This document shows positions 16,439 to 26,160 of a stretch of DNA of 64,000 nt, piece by piece. This stretch comes from Myxococcus landrumus. Lineage in GTDB: Bacteria; Myxococcota; Myxococcia; Myxococcales; Myxococcaceae. How positions within the stretch are numbered: position 1 is the first letter of the stretch; every line of letters begins with the position of its first letter. The notes below the pieces were generated by a model. It made no database searches. It worked only from the letters and a program-made list of their open reading frames with translations, and was not told where the DNA came from. The stretch is from NCBI RefSeq assembly GCF_017301635.1, contig NZ_CP071091.1, forward strand, positions 7,184,501-7,248,500. The letters run 5' to 3'. The translations under genes were made by a program, and so were the position numbers.

Positions 16439-19400
16439 CCATGGCTCGCCCTGATGCCGGAAGGCGTTGAGCACTCAAGTCTTCTTTCTGTAGAAAATCG
16501 TGAGCGGGCCTCCATGGCTCGCCGTGATGCCGGAAGGCGTTGAGCACCGGTCGTTGTCCGTGAAGAATTCCCGCCAGTACTCCCATGGCTCGCCCTGATG
16601 CCGGAAGGCGTTGAGCACGCCGCAGAGCCCCCGGATACACCGGCCGCAATCAACCATGGCTCGCCCTGATGCCGGAAGGCGTTGAGCACCTGACGCGGGT
16701 GATGTCGCCAATCTTCGCTCCGACCATGGCTCGCCCTGATGCCGGAAGGCGTTGAGCACGCGGAGGGCGCGGCAATACGGCCTGCGCGAGGGCCCATGGC
16801 TCGCCCTGATGCCGGAAGGCGTTGAGCACAACAGGTACACGGGACTGAGTAAGGAGGAGATGGCCGGGACCATGGCTCGCCCTGATGCCGGAAGGCGTTG
16901 AGCACCAGGGCGGTTTTCAGGTCCGTCCGCATCTCTAGCCGTGGCTCGCCGTGATGCCGGAAGGCGTTGAGCACCGGCGGGCCGCTTCATCGACCGCTTG
17001 GACCCATCCATCCGTGGCTCGCCGTGATGCCGGAAGGCGTTGAGCACCGCTGCAATTGCGGCTGTCGTTCCATGCGCAGGTCGACCGTGGCTCGCCGTGA
17101 TGCCGGAAGGCGTTGAGCACCGTCGGCGTGGTCGGCAGCATGTTCTGGTACCTGAGCCGTGGCTCGCCGTGATGCCGGAAGGCGTTGAGCACTGGAGGCT
17201 GGTGACGGAGTGGGTGCCGCTGCGCTGGCCGTGGCTCGCCGTGATGCCGGAAGGCGTTGAGCACAGCAGAACGTCCATCACCGCGATCACCGCAAGGAAG
17301 ACCGTGGCTCGCCGTGATGCCGGAAGGCGTTGAGCACATGAGCGTCCAGTTCATCGTGCTGTCTCCCGAAGCCGTGGCTCGCCGTGATGGCCGGAAGGCG
17401 TTGAGCACAGCCGAGAGAGGACAGCTTCCTTCCCTTCGGTGACGACCCGTGGCTCGCCGTGATGCCGGAAGGCGTTGAGCACCGCCGAGAGCCGGAGCCA
17501 GTGCTCACCGCAGACGACCGTGGCTCGCCGTGATGCCGGAAGGCGTTGAGCACCACGAGCAGGCCAATCCAATCGTCGCTCTGCGGATCCGTGGCTCGCC
17601 GTGATGCCGGAAGGCGTTGAGCACGGCCGGGGGCTTTTTCGTGTCCGGAATTATAGGTAGCCCGTGGCTCGCCGTGATGCCGGAAGGCGTTGAGCACCCC
17701 AGGCCCGGGTCGGTGTGAGCGGCGAGCCAACGCCGTGGCTCGCCGTGATGCCGGAAGGCGTTGAGCACGAGGCGGAAGCCAGCGGCACGGCGCGCCGGCA
17801 TTCCGTGGCTCGCAGTGATGCCGGAAGGCGTTGAGCACTCACACATGAGCGCCCAGTTCCAGGCCGCGTCCTCCGCCGTGGCTCGCCGTGATGCCGGAAG
17901 GCGTTGAGCACGTCATTCGCTGGGTCAGAGGCCCCAACGCGAAGCCCGTGTGGCTCGCCGTGATGCCGGAAGGCGTTGAGCACTAGTAGAACTTGCCCTG
18001 GGGGCTGGACATGGTGAGGAGCGCCGCGGCGCGCCGTGATGCCGGAAGGCGTTGAGCACAAGAACTGTAGACTCATCATCCGAGGTGACGAAGCGCCCCC
18101 GTGGCTCGCCGTGATGCCGGAAGGCGTTGAGCACATGACCCGGCGCGCGGTGAGCTTGCGGTCGTACCGCTCCGTGGCTCGCCGTGATGCCGGAAGGCGT
18201 TGAGCACTTCATCATCCCGACGATGCGCTGAACGTTGCTCCTCCGTGGCTCGCCGTGATGCCGGAAGGCGTTGAGCACCATCCCTCCCTTCACGGGGGAG
18301 GTTCACGGCGAGCCCCGTGGCTCGCCGTGATGCCGGAAGGCGTTGAGCACCCATCTCCAGCTCCGGGTGCTTCTTGAGGAGGCTGCCGTGGCTCGCCGTG
18401 ATGCCGGAAGGCGTTGAGCACTGACTCCCACTCCGGCGCACTCACCGCGGATATCCGCCGTGGCTCGCCGTGATGCCGGAAGGCGTTGAGCACCCGTGCC
18501 CTCTTGGCCTTCTTGCTCCGAGTTTCTTTCCGTGGCTCGCCGTGATGCCGGAAGGCGTTGAGCACCGTTGAGGGTTGCTTGTCGTGCGCGCTGCCGACGG
18601 CGCCGTGGCTCGCCGTGATGCCGGAAGGCGTTGAGCACTACCCTTCGTACCGGCCTTGGGAGAGGGCACTCTGCCCGTGGCTCGCCGTGATGCCGGAAGG
18701 CGTTGAGCACCCCGCGCAGCACTTCAAGGACGTCCGCCAGGCTGATTCCGTGGCTCGCCGTGATGCCGGAAGGCGTTGAGCACTTGCCAGCAATCCCCAG
18801 GATGCTTGACGTAATGCCGTGGCTCGCCGTGATGCCGGAAGGCGTTGAGCACTCCTACTTGACCGCCACCTTGAAGCTCATCGTGGGCCGTGGCTCGCCG
18901 TGATGCCGGAAGGCGTTGAGCACGTGGTCCACCTGCTGCAGCACGGGACGGTCCCCGCTGAACCGTGGCTCGCCGTGATGCCGGAAGGCGTTGAGCACGA
19001 GCAGGGACTCATCCGCGAGTACATGGGGCCAGATGCGGTCCGTGGCTCGCCGTGATGCCGGAAGGCGTTGAGCACCTGGCGACGGCGCTCGGCATCCCGC
19101 TGCCCCCGAGCCCGGACCGTGGCTCGCCGTGATGCCGGAAGGCGTTGAGCACACGGGCGGAGACGGCAGGGTGTGAAACGACTGCATTCCCGTGGCTCGC
19201 CGTGATGCCGGAAGGCGTTGAGCACACGAGGAGGGGCCTCCCCACCCAGCCGTCCGTCGCCCGTGGCTCGCCGTGATGCCGGAAGGCGTTGAGCACCATC
19301 ACGTCTCCCCGAGAGCAACCTGAGAGTGTTTCCGTGGCTCGCCGTGATGCCGGAAGGCGTTGAGCACCTCTGAGCGGCCAAGACGCGCCACAGCCCTTCG

Positions 19401-21085
19401 GCCGTGGCTCGCCGTGATGCCGGAAGGCGTTGAGCACACGCGCGTACTGGTGGGCATCATCTGCCCGGTGCCGTGGCTCGCCGTGATGCCGGAAGGAGTT
19501 GAGCACGGCAGCACGTCGTAGCCGCTGTACCACCCCCCGTTGCCCGTGGCTCGCCGTGATGCCGGAAGGCGTTGGGCACATGTGGCTCTTGTTGGTGGAC
19601 TGCAGGGTTGGACTACCCGTGGCTCGCCGTGATGCCGGAAGGCGTTGAGCACTTGTGTTCTGCATGAGTACGAATTCCCAGACGCGCGCCGTGGCTCGCC
19701 GTGATGCCGGAAGGCGTTGAGCACCCCGAGTGGGCGTTTGCGACGGCCGGCTGGTTCTGCCGTGGCTCGCCGTGATGCCGGAAGGCGTTGAGCACAGGCC
19801 CTTGTAGCCGGTCACCCACTGCGCCGACTTCCCGTGGCTCGCCGTGATGCCGGAAGGCGTTGAGCACAGGCCCTTGTAGCCGGTCACCCACTGCGCCGAC
19901 TTCCCGTGGATCGCCGTGATGCCGGAAGGCGTTGAGCACGGGGTCTTCGGCGTCGACGTGCGGAGCTCCTGGATTCCCGTGGCTCGCCGTGATGCCGGAA
20001 GGCGTTGAGCACACGCCGAAGAGCCGGAGGTCCACGCCAGCGGCCGCCGTGGCTCGCCGTGATGCCGGAAGGCGTTGAGCACCCAGCACGCGCGGCCTTG
20101 TAGAGCGCCAGATGGACCGTAGCTCGCCGTGATGCCGGAAGGCGTTGAGCACTTGACGTGCGCGACCTGGTGCTCCGCAGTGATCTGCTCCGTGGCTCGC
20201 CGTGATGCCGGAAGTCGTTGAGCACGACAGGGAGCATGTGGGCCACGTTGTCCGTGAGCACCCGTGGCTCGCCGTGATGCCGGAAGGCGTTGAGCACAAG
20301 CGCCACATGCTCACCAAGGCGCTCGAGCTGACCGTGGCTCGCCGTGATGCCGGAAGTCGTTGAGCACTCAATCTGTTGCTGGCGCCCCTGGTTGACGCGG
20401 TCCACGTCGTGGCTCGCCGTGATGCCGGAAGGCGTTGAGCACTGGTCAGGGAGGGTAGGGCTACTCGGACGTGCACCGTGGCTCGCCGTGATGCCGGAAG
20501 GCGTTGAGCACCAGCCCGCGGCGTCCGGTGGGTCGGTTCGCTGGGCCGTGGCTCGCCGTGATGCCGGGAGGCGTTGAGCACCAGCCCGCGGCGTCCGGTG
20601 GGTCGGTTCGCTGGGCCGTGGCTCGCCGTGATGCCGGAAGGCGTTGAGCACCAGCCCGCGGCGTCCGGTGGGTCGGTTCGCTGGGCCGTGGCTCGCCGTG
20701 ATGCCGGGAGGCGTTGAGCACCAGCCCGCGGCGTCCGGTGGGTCGGTTCGCTGGGCCGTGGCTCGCCGTGATGCCGGGAGGCGTTGAGCACCGAGTGAAC
20801 GAGAGGGGGACGCCTTCGTGGTTGGAGTTGAACCGTGGCTCGCCGTGATGCCGGAAGGCGTTGAGCACCGCTTCTTGTGGTGTTCCACCACCGCCTTCGC
20901 ATCCGTGGCTCGTCGTGATGCCGGAAGGCGTTGAGCACCCTCCCAGGCCGGCAGACACGGGGAGAAGGCTCGCGGACCCCGTGGCTCGCCGTGATGCCGG
21001 AAGGCGTTGAGCACACGATGCCGATGGTGGCGCAGATGACCGAGGTTCGCCGTGGCTCGCCGTGATGCCGAAAGGCGTTGAGCAC
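16439..21085 (+). CRISPR. CRISPR array 2 (65 repeats, 64 spacers)
   Basis: I counted 65 repeats of 36 nt (one of 37 nt near 17373 with an extra G), with spacers mostly 33-38 nt. The first seven repeats begin CCATGG; six of them also have CCCTGATG. From the eighth on they begin CCGTGG with GCCGTGATG. The 3' half (GCCGGAAGGCGTTGAGCAC) is the same as array 1. Repeat substitutions cluster at the right end (for example near 20117, 20215, 20356, 20915 and 21071). One spacer occurs in two adjacent copies (19795-19900) and one in four adjacent copies (20510-20755). Direction is left to right. Confidence 0.97.
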
Positions 21086-21118
21086 GAGGAGCTTCGGGTC
21101 CCCCACGTACTCGGCCAT

Positions 21119-21149
21119 GGGTGTGTCTCCCATTTCAAACGGGCAGGCC
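21119..21149 (+). mobile_element. Relic of an IS3-family left end beyond array 2
   Basis: Directly after GCCAT (21114-21118), 31 bases match the left end of the IS in array 1 at about 24 of 31 positions, including the block CCCATTTCAA and the CGG.CAGG that follows. No transposase frame follows. It looks like the decayed or recombined end of a related element that inserted at the distal edge of array 2. Between this relic and the gene at 21317 I see only about 165 bp without recognisable content. Confidence 0.6.
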
Positions 21150-21316
21150 TCGTCGCAGGGGCAACCAACCAACGGGGCGTTGGGCATTCCAACGAGAAAC
21201 CACGATGCGGCGAGTCGTGCAGCGAGCGGAGAATATGGAATTGCCACTGAAATGGTCAGACCCCAAGGCCAGCATGCTGCGCCTCCCAACTCCTGGGCGG
21301 CGTTGGTGAGGATTCC

Positions 21317-22609
21317 ATGCGGTTGATGATGGTCGTTCTTGTGAGCCTTTGGGCAGTAGGGTGCGCTACCACCCGCGTGGTTCATCTGGATAGGGGGAAT
21401 GGTCAGCAAGTCGTTCACGAGTCGGTGGACGTCAAGCCCGTGGAGGTGAGCGAAGGGGAGTTCAAGTCGGCCCTCACGCGCCTCATTCTCGACCTGCGGA
21501 TGGATGTCGCGTTCCGGGAAGAGGAAGACGCGGACGCACGAGGTTGGGTGCGGTCCAGGACACTGCTCGCATCCTCGAAAGGGCTCGCGGCATCGGGTTC
21601 AGGGGGCTCTCCCGAGTCGCTGTCCGCGCGCATCTGCCCCGACGCGGATGACTGCTTGTCCTTGGTGGGTGGAACGGGGCTGACGTTCTCGCGAAAAGAT
21701 CGGACCTTGATGGCGCTTTCGTTCGCGCTCGACACGGTATGGGAGAGTGTCGAGGTGGAGGTGGGCAAAGTGCTGAACCCGGCGGCGCTCAAGGCGATGG
21801 TGACCTCGGCGGCGCTGGCGGTGTTCCTGACCATCACCCTACCCGAGCCCATCACCAAGGGCATCGCCGTGGCGCTGACAGCGGCGATGGTGGCCTACCT
21901 CGGCGTCGTGCCGGTCTGGGAGATAGGGCGCGGATTCATCCAGTTGTGGGATGACGCGGGAACGGCGATGAGCGTCATCGAACTACAAGACATTGGGCAT
22001 CGGTTCGGCCGGGTGTTGGGCGCGAACGGCACTCGTGTCCTGGTGTTGCTCGTGACGATGGCACTGGGAGGTAAAGGGGCGATGGCAGCCCAGGGCCCCA
22101 AGCTCCCTGGATTCGCTCAGGCTGCTGGCCGCGCCCAGGCCGAATCGGGATTCCAGCTCGGAGCGGCGATGACTGGTGGCATTACCTCCATCGCGTTGCC
22201 CGCCGCCGGAGTGCTCAACGTCGCGCTTGCTCCGGGAGCTGCCGCAGCTCTTGCAATGTACGGAGAGGGGCGGTATCCGGGTGACGCTGAAGGCCCGGTT
22301 CACCACATCTGCACAAACAAGAATCCCGTCTCTGATGCGACCGGCGGTCCTTGGACACCTGCTTGTGAGGAAATTTTCGAGAAGGCCGGTATGTCGCTGG
22401 AGGATGCCGCAAACAAGGTGCGGCTCAAGGGGCATGAGGGCCCTCATCCCGAATTCTATCACAATCAGGTCGTGACTCGCTTGCAGGCGGCTGTGCGCAC
22501 TTGCAGAACCACGGAGGCTTGTCGCATCAGGTTGCTGAATGAGCTCGCGAAGATTGCGGACGAATTGCTTTCGCCGGGCGCGGAGTTACGTGGCTTCATC
22601 GTGAAGTAG
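21317..22609 (+). CDS. SitA-like polymorphic lipoprotein toxin with AHH-type nuclease C-terminus
   Basis: SitA proteins are myxobacterial lipoprotein toxins passed between cells by outer-membrane exchange. This 430-residue protein has a lipoprotein signal ending AVGC (lipidated Cys16), a variable middle with hydrophobic helices (about 155-205 and 270-315), and a C-terminal toxin-like domain. The domain contains HHICTNKN, then GPWTPACEEIFEKAG and GHEGPHPEFYHNQV, the His-rich pattern of AHH/HNH-superfamily nucleases. The gene 9 bp downstream encodes a probable immunity protein. Lipidation and domain are read from sequence; transfer and toxicity are inferred. Confidence 0.72.
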   Translation: MRLMMVVLVSLWAVGCATTRVVHLDRGNGQQVVHESVDVKPVEVSEGEFKSALTRLILDLRMDVAFREEEDADARGWVRSRTLLASSKGLAASGSGGSPESLSARICPDADDCLSLVGGTGLTFSRKDRTLMALSFALDTVWESVEVEVGKVLNPAALKAMVTSAALAVFLTITLPEPITKGIAVALTAAMVAYLGVVPVWEIGRGFIQLWDDAGTAMSVIELQDIGHRFGRVLGANGTRVLVLLVTMALGGKGAMAAQGPKLPGFAQAAGRAQAESGFQLGAAMTGGITSIALPAAGVLNVALAPGAAAALAMYGEGRYPGDAEGPVHHICTNKNPVSDATGGPWTPACEEIFEKAGMSLEDAANKVRLKGHEGPHPEFYHNQVVTRLQAAVRTCRTTEACRIRLLNELAKIADELLSPGAELRGFIVK

Positions 22610-22618
22610 GAGGGGCGG

Positions 22619-23206
22619 GTGGAACGGAACTTCTATTGGGTGAACATAGGTGATGTACCCCAGTGGTACCTCTCGACACCGGTGCCTGCTTCTGGTGGAG
22701 CATTTGAGGAGCCATGGATGTTCGGAGAAGGGCAGTCCCTTCCTGTCCCTGGCGCCACCAAGGTTCGGGTGAGGAGTCCAGGCCCGAAACGCGCCTTCGT
22801 GTTTGCCGGAGTTGAACGCACACCCATCGTCAGCGAAGCCGTCGCGAACGTCTTCATGTCGCGTGCTCCCGACGATGTTCAGCTGTTTCCGCTGTCGGTC
22901 GAGGCGGAGTCCGAGCTGTACTTCATCGTCAATGCGGTCAAGGCCCCTGACTGTATTGATGAAGCCCGTTGCCGAGAGATTCAGCGGTATGCCGAGGACG
23001 ACCCCTTCCCTGAATATGCAGGGCAGTTCCGCTGGATTCAGGGCCTGCGCATTGACCCCGAGAAGACCGAGGGCGCGAATGTCCTGCGGCCCTTGAAGTT
23101 CAAGACTGCGTTCATCGTCTCGGAGGTGGTCAAGACCGCGCTCGAAGCGGTGGGGAATCTAGGCGTGTCGTTCGAGCGTGTGACCGAGCCCCCCGAGCTT
23201 CACTGA
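22619..23206 (+). CDS. imm11-like immunity protein (SitI-like)
   Basis: This 195-residue acidic protein has no signal peptide and begins with GTG after a strong AGGAGGGG. It lies 9 bp after the SitA-like toxin, the position of SitI immunity genes. Features such as FYWVNIGDVPQWYL at the start, RIDPEKTEGANVLRP and the C-terminal FKTAFIVSEVVKTALEAVG resemble the imm11 family common in myxobacteria. It probably binds and neutralises the toxin domain in the cytoplasm. The 3' end overlaps the convergent oxidoreductase gene by 7 bp. Confidence 0.65.
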   Translation: MERNFYWVNIGDVPQWYLSTPVPASGGAFEEPWMFGEGQSLPVPGATKVRVRSPGPKRAFVFAGVERTPIVSEAVANVFMSRAPDDVQLFPLSVEAESELYFIVNAVKAPDCIDEARCREIQRYAEDDPFPEYAGQFRWIQGLRIDPEKTEGANVLRPLKFKTAFIVSEVVKTALEAVGNLGVSFERVTEPPELH

Positions 23207-24216
23207 CGTTCGGCGCGGGGATGGACTGGCGCGGGGCTCACGTCGAGCACGACACTCCCGCGCTTCCGCTTGCTCTCGACGCGGGTGTACGCGTCCCGGA
23301 TTCTCTCGAGAGGAAACGCGCTGTCGATGACCGGGCGGTACTTTCCCTGTGCCGCCAGCTCCGCCAGATAGCGCATGTCCTCGGTGCGCTCCGTGCCGAC
23401 TCCCGCGATGACGCGGTGTCCGGAGAGTCGGCCCTGGAAGGGGGCGGTGAGCTGTCCCGCGAGACTCGACACGATTCGGAGCAGCCTCCCTCCCTGCTTC
23501 AACAGAGGTCGCACGCTCCCGTACTCAACGCTCCCCACGCAGTCGAGAATCACGTCGTACTGCTCGCTCCGCGCCGTGAGGTCCTCTCGCGTGTAGTCGA
23601 TGACGTGCCGTGCCCCCAGCCGCCGCACCAGCTCCGCGTTCCCTCCACTGCACACCGCCGTCGCCTCCACACCGAACTCCCGCGCGAGCTGAAGGGCCGC
23701 GATTCCGACCGCGCCCGAGGCCCCGATGACCAGGAGCTTCTCCCCGCTCCGCACCTTCGCCAGCGCTCGCAGATAGTGCAGCGCGGTCAGCCCTCCGAAG
23801 CAGAGCGCGCTCGCTTCCTGGAAGCTCAGGGACGCCGGCTTCGCGATGACTCGCTCCGAGGCGGACATGACCTTGAACTCCGCATGTGCCCCCATGCTCA
23901 TCCCGGCCACCGCAATCACCGCATCGCCCACCCGGAAGCCCTCGACGCCGTCCCCGAGCTCCTCGACCACTCCCGCCAGCTCCGACCCCAGCACTGGCTG
24001 CCTGGGCGCCGAGAACCCCATGGCCAATCGCATCAGCGTTCCATAGCCCCTCGGCACTTCGAGCGAGCGGATGCGCCAGTCCGCGGAGTTGACCGTCGTG
24101 TTGACCACGCGGATGAGCAGCTCTCCTTTCTTCGGGCGGGGCCTCTCGACCTCTCGCAGTTGAACCACCTCGGGGCCTCCATACCGTTCGACACAGGCGG
24201 CGCGCATCGTGGCCAT
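23200..24216 (-). CDS. NAD(P)-dependent MDR oxidoreductase (quinone reductase-like)
   Basis: This 338-residue enzyme is a zinc-free medium-chain dehydrogenase/reductase. It has the GroES-like N-terminal domain (GELLIRVVNTTVNSADWRIRS) and the Rossmann motif VIGASGAVGIAALQLAREFG near residue 155. The zinc-binding cysteines of alcohol dehydrogenases are missing, as in quinone oxidoreductases. The ATG at 24216 has AGGAG upstream; the long open frame further upstream is antisense to the TetR gene. The divergent TetR-type gene and two operators between them imply repression until an electrophile or similar ligand appears. Confidence 0.9.
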   Translation of the reverse strand: MATMRAACVERYGGPEVVQLREVERPRPKKGELLIRVVNTTVNSADWRIRSLEVPRGYGTLMRLAMGFSAPRQPVLGSELAGVVEELGDGVEGFRVGDAVIAVAGMSMGAHAEFKVMSASERVIAKPASLSFQEASALCFGGLTALHYLRALAKVRSGEKLLVIGASGAVGIAALQLAREFGVEATAVCSGGNAELVRRLGARHVIDYTREDLTARSEQYDVILDCVGSVEYGSVRPLLKQGGRLLRIVSSLAGQLTAPFQGRLSGHRVIAGVGTERTEDMRYLAELAAQGKYRPVIDSAFPLERIRDAYTRVESKRKRGSVVLDVSPAPVHPRAERQ

Positions 24217-24233
24217 GGTGCGGACTCTCCTTT

Positions 24234-24250
24234 GGCTTACAAGGTAAGCC
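24234..24250. promoter_or_regulatory. TetR-type operator 1
   Basis: GGCTTACAAGGTAAGCC is a perfect inverted repeat with 7-bp arms and a 3-bp centre, in the divergent intergenic region 17 bp before the oxidoreductase start. It probably binds the product of the gene at 24304. Confidence 0.8.
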
Positions 24251-24256
24251 ATGTTT

Positions 24257-24273
24257 AGCTTGCGTTGTAAGCC
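24257..24273. promoter_or_regulatory. TetR-type operator 2
   Basis: AGCTTGCGTTGTAAGCC has the same arm and spacing pattern as operator 1, with an identical right arm (GTAAGCC) and two changes in the left arm. Its centre lies 23 bp from that of operator 1, near two turns of the helix, suggesting paired binding. Confidence 0.72.
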
Positions 24274-24303
24274 ACCGTCAAATCGACCCCCGGAGCCGCA
24301 CCC

Positions 24304-25014
24304 GTGAAGAGAAATGCAGGAGGTCGTGCCGCGAAGCGGCTCCCCGTGACCCGCGAGAGAATCTTCGCCGCCGCGCGCACCCTCGCTGACCGCTCCGGCA
24401 TCGAGGCCGTCACCATGCGCGCCGTGGCCTCGCGCCTCGACGTGGAGGCGATGTCCCTCTACAAGCACGTGCGCAACAAGGACGACCTGCTGGATGGGCT
24501 CATCGAGCTCGTGATGCAGGAGCTCGAACCCCCTCCGGTCTCCGCGGACTGGCGCTCGGGCCTCCGGCTCCGTGCACGCAGCATGCGCACCGTCCTCCTC
24601 CGGCACCGCTGGGCCTCCATGCTCATCGAGTCCCGCACGACGCCCACTCCCGCGCGGCTCCGTCACCATGAAGCCTCGCTGCGCCTGCTGCGCGATGCCG
24701 GGTTCTCCGTGGAGCTCGCCTACAACGCCATCCTGTCGCTCGACAGCTACATCTACGGCTTTGTCGCCCAGGAGGTCTGGTGGCCGTTCGAACCGGACGA
24801 ACGCCCCGAGCTCGGCGCCTCGCTTGCTCCCCACATCAGCCCCGCCGAATACCCTCACCTCATCGAGATGATTTCCTTCGTCATGGGCCGCGCCACGAAG
24901 AAGGAGGGGAGGGCGAGCAGCACCGCCGCGGGCTACCAGGCGGACTTCGACTTCGGACTCGAGCTCCTCATCGACGGCCTCGCTCGCGCGGCCTCCCCCA
25001 GGAAGAAGCGATAG
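24304..25014 (+). CDS. TetR-family transcriptional repressor
   Basis: This 236-residue regulator has an N-terminal helix-turn-helix (TRERIFAAARTLADRSG, VTMRAVASRLDVEAMSLYKHV, residues about 16-58) and an all-helical ligand-binding domain of the TetR_C_1 type. It starts with GTG at 24304 and is divergent from the oxidoreductase gene. The two palindromes between them are likely operators for both genes. The ligand is unknown. The C-terminus ends in a short basic tail. Confidence 0.92.
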   Translation: MKRNAGGRAAKRLPVTRERIFAAARTLADRSGIEAVTMRAVASRLDVEAMSLYKHVRNKDDLLDGLIELVMQELEPPPVSADWRSGLRLRARSMRTVLLRHRWASMLIESRTTPTPARLRHHEASLRLLRDAGFSVELAYNAILSLDSYIYGFVAQEVWWPFEPDERPELGASLAPHISPAEYPHLIEMISFVMGRATKKEGRASSTAAGYQADFDFGLELLIDGLARAASPRKKR

Positions 25015-25055
25015 CGGAGATTCGAGGTCCTCCCTCGAACCACAGTCGCCCCCAT

Positions 25056-25110
25056 CGCAATCCCTGCCGGGATTGGCAGTCATTGCCTCCGGACTCCCGC
25101 AATCCTTACC
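25056..25110. promoter_or_regulatory. Three 13-bp candidate enhancer sites upstream of lipoprotein gene 1
   Basis: CGCAATCCCTGCC (25056), GGCAGTCATTGCC (25075) and CGCAATCCTTACC (25098) fit the palindromic consensus GGCAANCCTTGCC. They end 31 bp before the sigma-54 promoter. A matching set lies upstream of the paralogue. They could be sites for a bacterial enhancer-binding protein. Confidence 0.6.
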
Positions 25111-25141
25111 GTTCCGCCATGCCTCTCGCCGAGAGAGTCTT

Positions 25142-25157
25142 TGGCACTCCAATTGCT
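25142..25157 (+). promoter_or_regulatory. Sigma-54 promoter (-24/-12) of lipoprotein gene 1
   Basis: TGGCACTCCAATTGCT is an exact match to the consensus TGGCAC-N5-TTGCW. It lies about 130 bp before the ATG at 25285. Confidence 0.78.
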
Positions 25158-25284
25158 CTGCCTGGACTCACTCCGTGACCCGGACCTGCATGGTGCGGTG
25201 TTCCGGCACGGAGCCCCCTCGGCCCCGCTCGGTGCGGTCCCCTCCGCTCGCGCGTGGCTGTCATTGAAAGGCCCAGGTCTCTCC

Positions 25285-26145
25285 ATGCAATCCCCCCGTC
25301 ACCTCGGAGCCCCTTGGCCCTCCCTGCGCAACCTCCTCTTCGCCCTCCCGCTCGCGACCTTCACCGTCGCTTGTGGTGTCGAGGAACTCGAGGCCGATGC
25401 TCCGCGGGCCGAAGCCCCCGTCGTCGCCGATGAGGCCATCGGCCAGGCCGAGCAACAGGTCTCCATCTACGGCCCCTACACGTGGCGCACGAACCAGCCC
25501 GAATACATCTCCACGTCCCTCGGCGCCTCCTCCAACCGCACCTGCTTCCTCACCGCCCTCGGCGGCAACCTCCAGTCCACCCCCAACGACCTCGGCTGGG
25601 GGATGGCCGGTGTCCTCCTTTCCGGGAGCGAGTGGAGGGTCTTCGTCAACCAGACGCTCAACACGGCCCTGTCCACCACCGTCCAGTGCGTCAACGCCGT
25701 CGCCAACCGCACCTCCGAAGTCGCCTGGTACACCGGAGAGGCCGCCAAGCTCCTCGGCGCCGTGACGGCCGACCGTCGCTGCTTCCTCACCAGCATCGTG
25801 GGCGCCGGCGGCTTCGACTCCACCGCCGAGTACGTCCGCGTCTGGAATGACGGCCTCAACTGGTACCTCGGAGGGGACCTCGTCGGCGATGGCGGTGCCA
25901 AGGCCCTGTGCGTCGACATCCCCGAGGACCATGGCGCCTGGCAGTGGAGCACCGGCGCGAACACCAAGACCGTGAACCTCGCCTACAACCCCGATGGCAT
26001 CGGCTGCTTCCTCCACGGCCTCGGCGGCAACTTCAACCAGAACAGCTACAGTGACGGCGTGAGCGTCGACTACAACGCCGGCACCCGCACCTGGGAGATG
26101 AACCTCTCCGCCTACAAGCGCGGCTGGGCGAGCTGCGTCAAGTAA
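25285..26145 (+). CDS. Secreted lipoprotein of unknown function, tandem paralogue 1
   Basis: The 286-residue product has a lipoprotein signal peptide (RNLLFALPLATFTVAC) with the lipidated Cys in VAC near residue 32. The mature part has repeated motifs, NRTCFLTALGGN, RRCFLTSIVGAG and IGCFLHGLGGNF, each placing a Cys before FL and a glycine-rich turn. The three copies suggest a beta-type repeat fold with a conserved W-Y-LGGDL segment. I do not recognise a named family. It is about 65-70% identical by eye to the product of 26440-27270, and the 5' and 3' flanks are also similar. The ATG at 25285 is chosen because the signal peptide starts there. Confidence 0.8.
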   Translation: MQSPRHLGAPWPSLRNLLFALPLATFTVACGVEELEADAPRAEAPVVADEAIGQAEQQVSIYGPYTWRTNQPEYISTSLGASSNRTCFLTALGGNLQSTPNDLGWGMAGVLLSGSEWRVFVNQTLNTALSTTVQCVNAVANRTSEVAWYTGEAAKLLGAVTADRRCFLTSIVGAGGFDSTAEYVRVWNDGLNWYLGGDLVGDGGAKALCVDIPEDHGAWQWSTGANTKTVNLAYNPDGIGCFLHGLGGNFNQNSYSDGVSVDYNAGTRTWEMNLSAYKRGWASCVK

Positions 26146-26160
26146 TCCCTTTCAACCCAA

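Noticed and set aside
16475-21418. Very long minus-strand open frames (up to 601 codons) across array 2
   Set aside because: They consist only of translated repeats and spacers. The array runs on the plus strand.
23200-25152. A 650-codon minus-strand frame extending the oxidoreductase upstream
   Set aside because: The extension is antisense to the TetR gene; the enzyme starts at 24216 after a good ribosome-binding site.
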